From Hypericum androsaemum (lineage: Eukaryota; Streptophyta; Magnoliopsida; Malpighiales; Hypericaceae), in the NCBI GenBank assembly GCA_963995505.1, contig OZ023199.1, positions 5,265,906 to 5,329,905 on the forward strand: a DNA stretch of 64,000 bases, given 5' to 3'. A program made the translations under genes and the position numbers. The notes beneath the pieces are model-generated. The model was not told the DNA's origin, searched no databases, and saw nothing but the letters and a program-made list of their open reading frames with translations. Position 1 is the stretch's first letter, and each line of letters opens with the position of its first letter. Below, piece by piece: positions 1 to 9,636 of this stretch.

Positions 1-39
1 ACGGGAAGGCGATGTCGGGGACGGGAGTGTGAGCGACGG

Positions 40-240
40 AAAAAGTCGGATTTTGGTGTTTATACCGACCGAAATCTGACTTTTTTTGTTGGATCTTGTT
101 ATAGTTGGATCTCGATAGGATTATCGACCAAGAGCCGACAAAAAAAGTCAGATCTTGGTCATCCGACAAAAACGGTCGGATCTTGGTCATCCGACAAAAA
201 AAGTCGGATCTTGGTCCAAGATCTGACTTTTTTCGGCGTC
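40..240. repeat. Short direct and inverted repeats around a GTCGGATCTTGGTC motif
   Basis: A motif close to GTCGGATCTTGGTC followed by ATCCGACAAAAA recurs about three times in direct orientation between 145 and 215. Its inverted form (AGATCTGACTTTTTT) appears at about 75-90 and 222-236. Clusters of short direct and inverted repeats like this are typical of the subterminal regions of some DNA transposons. The element would continue beyond the left edge of the window, so its class cannot be decided here. Confidence 0.45.
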
Positions 241-721
241 CGTGCCACGTGGACACCGTCCCCGCAATACTTTCAAATCGGACGCTTTTTTCACAAAAAA
301 TGGTGAATAGTAACACCATTCAGAAAAAAAACCCAAGCATTTGTAGTGTAAATTACAATATAATATATGTATTTAGGGTCAACCCCATTTTCCAATATAT
401 TATATATATATTAAAATTGGCCAGTCCACTGGAATCCCCAACTTCTAAGCATATAATATATTATATAGATATTAAAAATTTTAGATATTCCAAATTTATA
501 TTTTTCTATCCGAATTTAAATCACAAATAAAAATTTTGGATAATTCGAATCCGAATGCGAAAAAAAATTCGGATATCAGATTTTATACTCACCGTCATTC
601 CCTTCTTACAACCAAAAACGAAAATCTAAAATTCCGAATTAATCCCCAAAGATTAATAATCCAATCAATCCACACCCAACCCAAATATGTACAAACTCTT
701 TCTTCAATAAAAGCTATCAAA

Positions 722-734
722 ACAAAACCCTAAA
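722..734 (+). promoter_or_regulatory. Telo-box-like AAACCCTAAA motif before copy 1
   Basis: An AAACCCTAAA motif lies about 45 bases upstream of the ATG. The same motif is conserved before copy 2 (about 9588-9600). Telo-boxes (AAACCCTAA) are common in promoters and 5' leaders of plant housekeeping genes. That it is regulatory here is inferred from the motif and from its conservation between the copies. Confidence 0.35.
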
Positions 735-774
735 ACACCAAAAATCCCCAAATCAGCCGGAGAGGATTAAACCA

Positions 775-2455
775 ATGGCGTCGAGGAGGAAGAAGCCCGA
801 AAGCATCGCGTTACTCTCCATGTACAACGACGACGAGGAAGAGGAAGACGAGGAGATGGAAGACCTCGACGGAGGCTCACAACGACCGCCCGACGGGGAG
901 GAGAGCGAGCCGACCAAGCGCGAGGGTAACCGAATGGAGTTGGACTCCGCCAACGGCCTGGGTTCGGAGGCGGCGACGAGGAGAGCGGGGAGAGGTAGGG
1001 TTGCTATTGTGGACTACGGGCACGATGATGAAGTGGCAATGTCTCCGGAGGTACATTGGTAATTTCAACTGTCCTGACGTTGAATTGCTTTACGATTGAC
1101 CAGGACTAACCTTGATTCTCTGTGTCGAGATTGTGGACCAGTCTTGTGGAGAACTTGTCCTAAGACTTGATGTATTTTCATTAGGTTACTTTTTAGCGTG
1201 CCAGAAATGATACTTGCTTGCTTCGCAGACCATGTATATTTGCAATTTTCTGACTGGGCTTGATTTTACCTTCAATCTCTTGTTTAGCCAAGTCTAATTT
1301 GATATAATTAAACGGACTTACATGGTTATGTTAATGATAGCATGGCTTCTTTCTGTTGCTAGTATTGGCTCTATGATATATTTTTATATTTCAGATAAAA
1401 TGGTTCAAGTAAAATGGCACCCCCACGTTCTTTTACAAACTTAGGGTCAATAGAAGTCTCCAAAATGCCAAATACAAATAAAGAAAATAAAAAAATGAAA
1501 CTGAGGGAGAGGTCAACCTCTTCTATATATAAAACATGCCCCAACTGTTTAAGTCTACATTAGTTTTATGCATTTTGGCTAATGTAGCTATAATTTACAA
1601 TCATTTCCAATATTAATGGACGTTGCTGTGTTTTGTGAAACAGAGCTTGATATGAGACGTGAAAGAGAGCGGAGAGAGCAGGAATTGAAGAAGAGTCCAA
1701 AGGCTGATTTTGTTTCCAGAGGAACTCAACCTGGATTAGTTGTGCCCCACACAAAGTTTAGTGTGCCTGTTCCAGGTTTGTAATCCTTTTTTTTCTCCTT
1801 TGAAAGGACCTTCTGAGTACTTGGTCGATGATGTTGGTTTAATTTAATATCGTCCCTTCATAATTAAATGTTTAAGCTACAATGGAATGCATGGATGAGG
1901 TTGGTTCCCTGTTTTCTCAGGTGTGCCTGCCAGTCAGTCTGCTCGGGATGGAAGACAGAGCAAGAAGTCAAAATGGGATACTATCAAGGTTATAAACTTT
2001 GAACAATGCCTGATGTGATACTGCTTTTCAGGACTACCCTGCTGATTGTTCCTTTTGAATTTCAGGTGTAACCTGATGGTAGAAACTCTGTACCAAGTGG
2101 TAGAAACTCTGCTAATTTTGGTGCTGGATACACGGCATATGTGTAAGTTTTTGCCAATCGTATTATACATGAAGGCAGTATACGCCGCTCGTCTCGTATT
2201 TGAGGATACACTTCATCGTTCCTTGAGATCGATCTTGTTTGTGGGCTTTTGGTCGTTTTCTTAGAGCAGCATTCACGACCGCAAGCTGTTAGCTATTTGG
2301 TTACGTACCACTATTTAACCCTTGTTTGGAATGGCAGGCAGCAGAAAAGGAGAGAAGCAGAAGAAAAAAGATCCATTGACAGGAAGGCGGAAAAGGACAG
2401 AGAAGCAGCAGCATTCACGTACCGTTGCGGCTACAGTACAATATGTACAAGGTGA
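775..2455 (+). pseudogene. SAP30BP/HCNGP-like gene, copy 1 (broken)
   Basis: Exon 1 starts at ATG 775 and encodes an acidic N-terminus that begins MASRRKKPESIALL and ends VDYGHDDEVAMSPE, as in plant HCNGP/SAP30-binding proteins (nuclear transcription and splicing-associated factors). Compared with copy 2, exons 2-3 are missing at a junction near 1052 and exon 4 is missing at a junction near 1185. Together these encode the conserved HCNGP core. Remnants of exon 5 (1644-1775), exon 6 (1921-1988), exon 7 (from 2066) and exon 8 (from 2338) remain. Exon 7 has an in-frame TAA at 2069-2071 where copy 2 has GAA. The loss of the core domain plus a nonsense codon make this a pseudogene. The promoter and start codon look intact, so a short transcript is possible. 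Confidence 0.85.
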
Positions 2456-2629
2456 CCAGGCTGAGATGCATCAAGGAATGGTACTGGTTCGAACATTTTA
2501 GTCAAAGATTGTAGCTTCAGCCTGGAATTCTAATGCAACATAGAATGCTTCATGTCAGATTGCAACATAGTGGCTGTGACGAGGCGCAGCTGCCAAAAGC
2601 TTACTCCGTCGTCTCGGGTATGAGCAATT

Positions 2630-2775
2630 GCTTAAAACCTGGGGTTGGACCGTCAGTTCGACCCTGTACAGGCTGCCCCCCGGGTCGTTCAAAGAAGAAA
2701 AGCCAGAAATTGTTCGAACTGCCTGGTTCAACCGAAAAGTTCTGGTTCAAACAGTTACTAAAAACTAATTCTGAA
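2630..2775. repeat. Old transposon relic in the 3' flank, shared by both copies
   Basis: The stretch with TTAAAACCTGGGGTTGGACC and repeated GGTTCAA/GTTCGA words resembles internal sequence of plant hAT-type miniature elements that carry GGTTTTAAAACCGG-like ends. The same stretch is present at about 12717-12855 in the right copy, so it predates the segmental duplication. No clean ends or target duplication were found. Confidence 0.3.
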
Positions 2776-3099
2776 ACGCTGTCCAATAAGACACAAAACG
2801 CAGGAAATAAGCAATAACAGAAACTCATCCGCTAAGAACCTAAACCGACGAAGAAGTCAAGAACGGAAGAACCCCTCGACTCTGGATCGCCGGCCCTGAC
2901 TCGCCTATGAGTCAAGTCCAACTTACTTACCAACCTAAACGCTTGTCGCTTTGTGTTATCTTTTTTCGTGTTTTTGATTAGTCGTTTTAGAGGATCCGGC
3001 AAAGTTAAGAGAACTAGATGAGAAGGATACAAGGTTTTGGCATCGGTTTCGCAATGAGAATGAAACATCAAACATGGGCCACAATTGAGAAAGCTGCAA

Positions 3100-3780
3100 A
3101 AGATCTATAGGGTAGACTACAATTTTACACATTATTGTTTATTTTTGAAAAATTAAGGTGGGTTGGTCCAAATTCGGGAACACATTAAGCTTTGTTCTTC
3201 TTCCAAATAAATGTCATTTTTGTAACTACTGAGATATGATCTATTGTCATTCTATCCATCAGTAGTGGAAAGAGGTTTTTTTTTATTTCTTTTTACCTGA
3301 GGCAAAAACGGAGAACTTTATTTTAAAGTGTGGAAAATTTGATACACATGTTTCAAGGAAAACGAAAAGTTGAATCCAAAATTTTAGTAAATAAATTCAA
3401 TTTTATTATAACTTGGATAAATTCAAAGTTAGCATCGAGAGAGGGACTCCACTACAGTAATTAGATTAAGTAGTTAGAAATTGTTCAAACTTAATTATAT
3501 ATTTTAAGTTGGAAGCACCGTTAAAAGTTAATAGTTTTTATTATTCAATGAATATTGAGATTAATCAATTTATTAAATTTTGGAATATCATATATTTTTT
3601 ATTAATCAATTATTCGAACTTAATTATAGATTGTTTTTAAATAACAAAAAGAATGTGGCATATTTGGGATGACGAAGATACCGCATTAAATGGTGAAATG
3701 TAATTGGTGGCCGAAAAATAATTTAGAGGTATTAATTTGCTAGTTTAAACAAGTAGATGTGTTATGTGAACAAATTTAAA
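3100..3780. other. Intergenic AT-rich DNA
   Basis: No gene is seen. The first part is the tail of the segmental duplication. About 3535-3545 is the uninterrupted target site that carries a Mutator-like insertion in the right copy. Confidence 0.6.
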
Positions 3781-3783
3781 ATT

Positions 3784-4021
3784 GTTGTTTGGGGAGTGGA
3801 TGATCGAGAGGGACTTTCGACCTGGCGGGTTCGCGGAGTACATGGTGAAGGAGATGGGAATGGGTGTTGATGTTGTGGAAGAGAGCGAGGACGCGAAGGT
3901 GATCGTGTTGCCAGGGGCTGCTCTGGGTAAGCAGTTGTTTTCCGGTACGGTGGCCAATGGAGACGGGCATCTTGGCACTCAAGGACTCATTACAGTTATA
4001 GAGAGACTCAACGGCAAGTAG
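3784..4021 (+). pseudogene. C-terminal fragment of a 3-hydroxyisobutyrate dehydrogenase-like protein
   Basis: An open stretch of about 79 codons contains IERDFRPGGFAEYMVKEMGM, VLPGAALGKQLFSGTVANGD and a final TQGLITVIERLNGK before a TAG stop. This matches the C-terminal all-alpha domain of the plant NAD(P)-dependent beta-hydroxyacid dehydrogenase family (3-hydroxyisobutyrate dehydrogenase-like 1). The family is about 300-350 residues long. The N-terminal Rossmann domain and the catalytic lysine region are absent upstream, where the sequence becomes AT-rich without coding character. The fragment itself has no stops or frameshifts, so it was probably copied or truncated fairly recently. It is unlikely to have enzyme activity. 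It could be the last exon of a gene interrupted elsewhere, but no splice acceptor was convincing. Confidence 0.7.
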
Positions 4022-4901
4022 GTAGGTTTTACATTGTCTGTACCCATTTTGTGATGAATGTGAATAAGCTCGTTTAATGTTTGCTATTGATCATGAACTT
4101 GCACATTTGAAGTTGTTATATTTTCCTTTTCTTGGTGATTGCTTCCGTTTGGAGTGTTAAAATGTAGAGTGTTGTTAAAAGAACAGTTAGGAACCAGATT
4201 GCTATGCAAGTTGTAGCGGTGCGCGGTGGGATTTTGAGGCTTCGAACTTCGTCGTCCTCGCACCGTGTTGATAGAAAATTGAAAGAATGAGATAAACTAA
4301 AAAATACTTCTGTTATTATTTGCTTAACTATTAATCCTAGGAGCGTGGATATTATATAGCCAAACGCGGATGCAGAATAAGAAGATACCAACTAGAAATT
4401 AAACTACTAATGTAAATATGAAATACGGAATAGAGAAATTACTCATAGGAATACAAAATACTAAACGGAAAGACTTCTACTCGGACTAGACTCCTAAGAA
4501 CTCTCGAATAGGTTGAAACCGTTGAGCATTAGTAATACTCTACGACGGAGTTGGCTTGGAAATTGGCCTTCCTCTCTTTTTCTTTTCCGATGTACCAAAC
4601 AATCCAACGCTGGCTAGTGACACTGTCACTACATAGAGATCCAAGACACTACACGTCAGCCCGAAATACGAAACAGAGGAAAAAACCTTCACCTCAAACA
4701 TGTCAGGCCATTGTCCTCGGATTCAACTCAAGTAAAACTATGCATAGACCGACAACCATCCAGTAGCTAACCATAGACAAGGACCACACTTCTACACGAA
4801 ATTAGCATTCCATAGTCCAAGCCAGCTAAGAATTCCACATTAAAAAAAAGAAAAAGATGGAAACTTCGCAACTCAAAAATAACAACTTGCATGAAACAAC
4901 A

Positions 4902-4941
<40 letters not shown>

Positions 4942-5500
4942 GCTGCTTCACTTAATACTTGTGATCAAACCAGAACCATAAGCCAGTCAAAGAAATTAAT
5001 CTCAACAAAAAAAAAGAGGTTTTCTTTTATACAAAAATAAAGGGAAAATCAAAATGCAAGAAACCCAAGAAGGTAAATCTCACAACGAATCTATCCATAA
5101 GCTAAGGTGAAAAGATAATAACCTGCAAGAAGAACAGAGCCCAGAACACCAACAGAAGCTTCTCAATTATTCACCAAAAAAAAAAACAGAAGCTTCTCAA
5201 CTTTAACTGAAAAAAAAAACTGTTTAGCTATCTCTCTCTCTCTCTCTAATCCCAGGAAAGAAAAGGGTATTTGAAGTTTCCTCCCAATTAACCCAAAATA
5301 AAAAATAAAAAAAATAAAGAGGAAAGATTAACCGCAGAAACCCACCAGAAAAAAAAGAGACAGAGAGAAAAATGCTTAATTTTTTTTTAAAAAAAAGGAA
5401 GAACTGATTTGCTTCTCAAGGCGGAGGAGGAGCTGACCCAACTAGCCATACTTGTGTGCTTCCCTTTCGGTTCATATCCAGACGAACCCCACGTGGCGGC
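4022..5500. other. Intergenic region without recognisable gene
   Basis: AT-rich DNA with short ORFs that lack family features. It contains a GA microsatellite at 4905-4938, a short CT tract near 5230-5248 and several A-tracts. The part nearest 5500 may be the 3' untranslated region of the minus-strand acidic exon described next. Confidence 0.5.
4905..4938. repeat. (GA)n microsatellite
   Basis: Uninterrupted GA dinucleotide repeat of about 17 units in non-coding DNA. Confidence 0.95.
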
Positions 5501-5506
5501 CGCTGA

Positions 5507-5599
5507 TTAGTCCGAGTACATCAATCCCATCATGTCGTCGGTGCCAATGTCATCGCTGTTGTCGCCGTCGTCCTCATCTTCACCGCTGGCATTCCCAAA
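5507..5599 (-). pseudogene. Possible terminal exon encoding an acidic tail (unidentified)
   Basis: On the minus strand, a splice-acceptor-like ...TTGACAG at 5600 is followed by 30 codons rich in Asp/Glu and a TAA stop. The peptide begins FGNASGEDEDDGDN and ends DDMMGLMYSD. Its GC content and codon composition differ sharply from the AT-rich surroundings, which suggests real coding ancestry. Just upstream another coding-like stretch (QQPEGGTIEFPT) ends in a TGA. I do not recognise the family. Because nothing intact lies upstream on this strand apart from a MYB-like relic, I treat this as the detached last exon of a dead or fragmented gene. Confidence 0.35.
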
Positions 5600-6064
5600 C
5601 TGTCAATTTGTTGGAAACTCTATAGTTCCTCCTTCAGGCTGCTGGAATGCCTAGAGAAGGTGTGCATTGAATTTTGGTTGCTAGCTAATGGAGGGGGTAT
5701 ATGACTTGAATTACATAAAAAATGGCGTGAGATATATAATTTGGATTTTTATTTATATTGGGATATATACTAGGAATTAACATTTGGTTTTCCTGAAGCA
5801 AGCATTAGATGGTGAGTGCAACTCTGTAATTTAATGAGTTCATATTATACCAATTTGAGTTCTTCACTTCGTTATCTGTCCTCCCTGCACCCACGAGTTA
5901 AAATGAATCATACACGTACCCAACCGAATTAATTCACGATTTCAAACTAATTGCAACATTGAATTTTCATCGACGTAATTATTGAGTTGTAGAAAATTTT
6001 GATATGATTAAGTTGGACTAGCTATAATTAATCATGTGTGCATGATATATATTGTACATAATAC

Positions 6065-6151
6065 CTGTTGCCATGAACGTTTTGGAGTTCAACGACGAGG
6101 GCTGTTTCCTGAGGAGAAAAGCTTCCACGTTCGGTGTCACGACGCAATAAT
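6065..6151 (-). pseudogene. R2R3-MYB exon 2 fragment
   Basis: The minus-strand frame reads KLLRRDTERGSFSPQETALV then VELQNVHGNR, and stops at a GT donor exactly after GNR. Plant R2R3-MYB proteins have LRPDIKRGNF(S/T)xxEE...IIxLQxxLGNRW across the R2/R3 junction, with a conserved intron at this point. The first conserved helix of R3 and the intron position match. The first R3 tryptophan is replaced, and neither R1/R2 nor the R3 recognition helix is found nearby. The upstream side is replaced by the hairpin at 6174-6218. It is a relic rather than a gene. I am fairly confident of the family and not of the subgroup. Confidence 0.5.
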
Positions 6152-6173
6152 TTATCCATCTTAACCTCAATTC

Positions 6174-6218
6174 TTTCCAGATCGTTGGAGGGCTTTATTC
6201 CCTCCAACGATCTGGAAA
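6174..6218. repeat. Perfect 19-bp inverted repeat with 7-nt loop
   Basis: TTTCCAGATCGTTGGAGGG (6174-6192) is followed by CTTTATT and then the exact reverse complement (6200-6218). Transcribed from either strand it would form a fully paired 19-bp stem. It abuts the broken edge of the MYB-like relic. No longer precursor fold was evident by eye. Confidence 0.9.
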
Positions 6219-6417
6219 AGAGCCGGAGGTTCAAATGGGTAAACTACTTAAGAGTTGAGTCCTGATATATATTCACGTACATGAACCAAATATTTGAAGA
6301 AACTAATGATACTTTTGTCAGCTTACTACAAGTACTATAGGATATCAGAAAGTGAAGAACATGTAACAGCAAAATATATGTTTATATAAGGGAGAGGGTA
6401 CTTGGGTCAGCTTAGAG

Positions 6418-7045
6418 AGAATAGGGTGGTTGCCAACCCCTAAACCTAGGGGTTGTTGCCCTTAACACGTCGGGTTCATAGCACGTGAAACATGGGGTAT
6501 TTTTGAGGAAATTTTTTGGGGTAAATTTTGTATACCAAGAATTATATCTTATCAAGGGTTAACTTATCTCATATACTCGGTTAACTAATTAGTTATATTA
6601 ATAAATAAATGCTAGACGATCTTTTGACCCTCCTATTCTTAAAAAAATGTATATACAATACATACTAATACTATGCATGTATACATAAGATTGAGTTTTT
6701 CATTGATCCAATTTGAATTTAGATTATTCGATCTAAAGAGAAAAATAGTTTTGAGGAATTTAATGGGAGGGAGCATTACAGAGAAATGATGTTGGCGAAA
6801 ATTAGGGTGGTTGCCAAACGTAGGTTTGTTGCCCTTAAAAACGTAGGGTACATAGCACGTGAAATGTAGGGTTAATTTATTTTTTTTAAGATAAATTTTT
6901 ACATTAAGAATTACACACTGTACCAAGGTTAGTTTATCTCATATACCCACTTAACTAATTAGGTTTATTGATGAATAAACGCTAGACGATCTTTTGACCC
7001 TCATATTCTAAAAAAGAGGTATATACAATACATATCATGCATACA
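6418..7045. repeat. Two diverged tandem copies of a ~380-bp unit
   Basis: A block beginning AGGGTGGTTGCCAA (about 6423) and running through CGATCTTTTGACCCTC to ATATACAATACATA (about 6665) recurs from about 6803 to 7040 with the same order of landmarks: TTGCCCTTAA, ATAGCACGTGAAA, TTTATCTCATATAC and GCTAGACGATCTTTTGACCC. The copies differ by many substitutions and small indels, so the duplication is old. No coding potential was seen. Confidence 0.75.
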
Positions 7046-7860
7046 AGCTTGAGTTTTTCAAACTTTTAAAAATTCTATCGAACTTGAATTTGTATTAGTC
7101 GGTCTAATAAATTAGATATTAAATGGTATAAACCAAAAAATTTAACTGGACTCATTAAAAAATGACTATTTATTAAAAATAAATTGTATACTTAAGCTTG
7201 CGTTTTAAAATTTAAATTCCGGAAAATAGCAAAATTGAAATTGGTACGGAGAGTTTGCTACACTTGTTTGTAATATTGTATCTCCGAACTTATATTAGTA
7301 AATCATTTTCTAAATGTATTGATACTTAGTAATTTCAAAAAATAAATGAAAAGAACATTTCCCTTTTTGTTATCCATTGTTATAACATCTTCATTTCCAC
7401 TTGTTAATAAGTTGATGAAATATTAGTAAGAGGATCCAACTCCAACAAGAAAGCAGCGTAATTCTGAACATTATCCGATAAAGTTTTTTTAAAATAAGAA
7501 TCCGATAAAGTTCTAATTTAACAATATATAAATAATCAACCCCACGCTAATCTCACGATTTCTCGACAAAAAAGGAAGCGAGAATGATCAATTGGCCTGT
7601 TATTCAACGATTTTATCCAATTCAAATATTTTTTTCGATAAGTATTCACATAATTGGGTATATTTTTATGTCATAATTATACGTATCAAGATTTAAATTT
7701 TGAACCTTCTTCTTAAATATGTACAATACACTAAATAATAACTGAAATTTCCCGTGAAAATGGTCCGACCTACTTGCCCAAAAATCAAGAGACGCGGTGT
7801 CATGTTTATGATTAGGATTGTCATTGTCTTAATAACATAACGTAGCTCAGTCTCACAATT
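7046..7860. other. AT-rich intergenic DNA
   Basis: No ORF of interest, no splice-like gene structure and no clear repeat. Confidence 0.5.
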
Positions 7861-7864
7861 TTAA

Positions 7865-8748
7865 AAAATTCATAAATTCCTATGATTTAATATATTGCAC
7901 TGAGTTTAGTGCTTAATAATTAGTTATTGAATTTTAAGAAGTTAAATTTATTAGTCTAAGTTTTAAAAAATTAAATTTATTTGTCCATCTAGCCAGTTTA
8001 GATCTCAAATTATAATACAAAATTACTAAAATATTCTTACTTCATATTAAACTACTAAAACATAAAAAATATCACCACGATGAAAAAACTACAGGCCATC
8101 AAAAGAAAAAACCAAAACCCTAAAGTTCTGCATAAAAACACCATTTGATGTAGACGAGTGAAGGAGTTATGGTGCTTCATCATATAGTGCTACGACTTAT
8201 GGTGCTACATTATCCAACTTGAACTAAAAAATAGAGTGATCTGGTTGATGTTGTCCATTTGCTGCATTTAGGACCCTTTCAATTAATGGTTTTTTAGCAA
8301 GAAAAATGGTGGCACAGATTTTAAATTGACAATTTGTTTTAGACTATTCTAAATGGAGTTGTGAATGACTTTTGTCTTTTGGAAACATTGTTTACCTTTT
8401 CTTCATCGACCGAAGATAATACAAAAAATATGAAATGTTCCAAACTTACTTTTTTTTGTGAATGCTTTTATTTTGGTGAACGTCCAATCGTAGCCACTCA
8501 ATCCTTTTGCAACGGAACAATTTTTTTCTTTTGATGGTTTGTATCTTTTTACAGTGGTTGATTTTTTTATAATGATTTTGAGGTTTTAATGTGAGATAAG
8601 GGTATTTTAGTAATCTCATATTACAATTTGAGACATAAATTGATGAGACGGACTTTTAAATTTAATTTCTTAAAATTTATGAACTAATTTAATAAGTACT
8701 GAATTTATGAGTACAATAAATTAAAACATATGGATTTTGAGTTTTCCC
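7865..8748. mobile_element. Inverted-repeat element (~0.88 kb, long TIRs)
   Basis: The left part (about 7865-8065) and the reverse complement of the right part (about 8580-8748) align over roughly 170 bases. Shared landmarks include TTAAATTTATTNGTCC and CTCAAATTATAATA...ATTACTAAAATA on the left and the matching words on the right. The interior has no ORF. This is the structure of a non-autonomous DNA transposon with long terminal inverted repeats. The exact ends and target duplication could not be fixed. Confidence 0.55.
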
Positions 8749-9500
8749 CATTTCAATAATATAGTCGCAATTTAAATATCAAATGTCACTCGAGATAAGA
8801 TTTCAACGGTGGTCAGATTTTGTGGCAGACTTATTAGTTATTAGCTCAACTGTTTCTTGAATTTTAGGACAAAATACTAGCTCTTAATTTTTGGAAGAAT
8901 GATTAATCACTTCTTACATCAAAATTTTGGTTAATTTTTCGATAATATATTATTTTGTGTAATTGTTTTGGTGGGTCTAGTAGTATTTAGATCCCTTGAT
9001 AAATTAGTTTTAAAAAAATTCGAGACTAGATAATGTTAATTTATCTTCATTAATAAAAAATTTTAAATATAAGAGATCTATGATTATTTTGCTCTAAATT
9101 TTATCAAATTTTGATTAATCTAAATTTTTTCAACGGCGTTCTTTTTTTGTAAAAGACGGAATTATGCCTATTCTTATTAATGAAAGAATGCATAATATAT
9201 TCTTTTCATGTAATTTTCCACTTGTTTTCTTTATTTACTTATCATAAAAAATTACTCCCAAAAAAAGGAGAAAAAAAAGCTATAGTGCAGGCAAGTAGCT
9301 TAGTTATTCTAAAGTAACGCTAGCTAACGATCAAAGAGATGAAGTAAGGTTATACACTCTATTTATACAAGGTTCCCTACTTTTACAAATCAGTCCTTCG
9401 GCCGAAACCCATTTGCAGTCCAGGCCCATGGCCCAGCACCCTTTTAGCAACAAATTCTCCCCCGCATTTACTTCTCCTGCGCGTTACAAACTTACAACCC
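8749..9500. other. AT-rich intergenic DNA upstream of copy 2
   Basis: No gene seen. The right end grades into the promoter of the second SAP30BP-like copy at about 9503. Confidence 0.5.
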
Positions 9501-9636
9501 AACCCCCAAAGATTAATAATCCAATCAATCCACACCCAACCCAAATATATACAAACTCTTTCTTCTATATAAACTATCAAAACAAAAACCCTAAAACACC
9601 AAAAAATCCCCAAATCAGCCGGAGAGAATTAAACCA

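Larger units (their letters stand above)
645..3632 (+). repeat. Segmental duplication, left copy
   Basis: This block is colinear with 9503-15706, from the promoter of the SAP30BP-like gene through its introns and 3' flank. Similarity begins near the shared stretch CAAAGATTAATAATCCAATC and ends shortly after a shared AT-rich stretch around 3620. The left copy lacks two internal pieces (at about 1052 and 1185) that the right copy retains. The right copy carries two large insertions that are absent here, so this copy preserves the empty target sites. Confidence 0.85.

Noticed and set aside
6174..6218. microRNA gene
   Set aside because: The stem is only 19 bp with no extended precursor fold; plant microRNA precursors have longer imperfect stems. 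Kept only as a hairpin.
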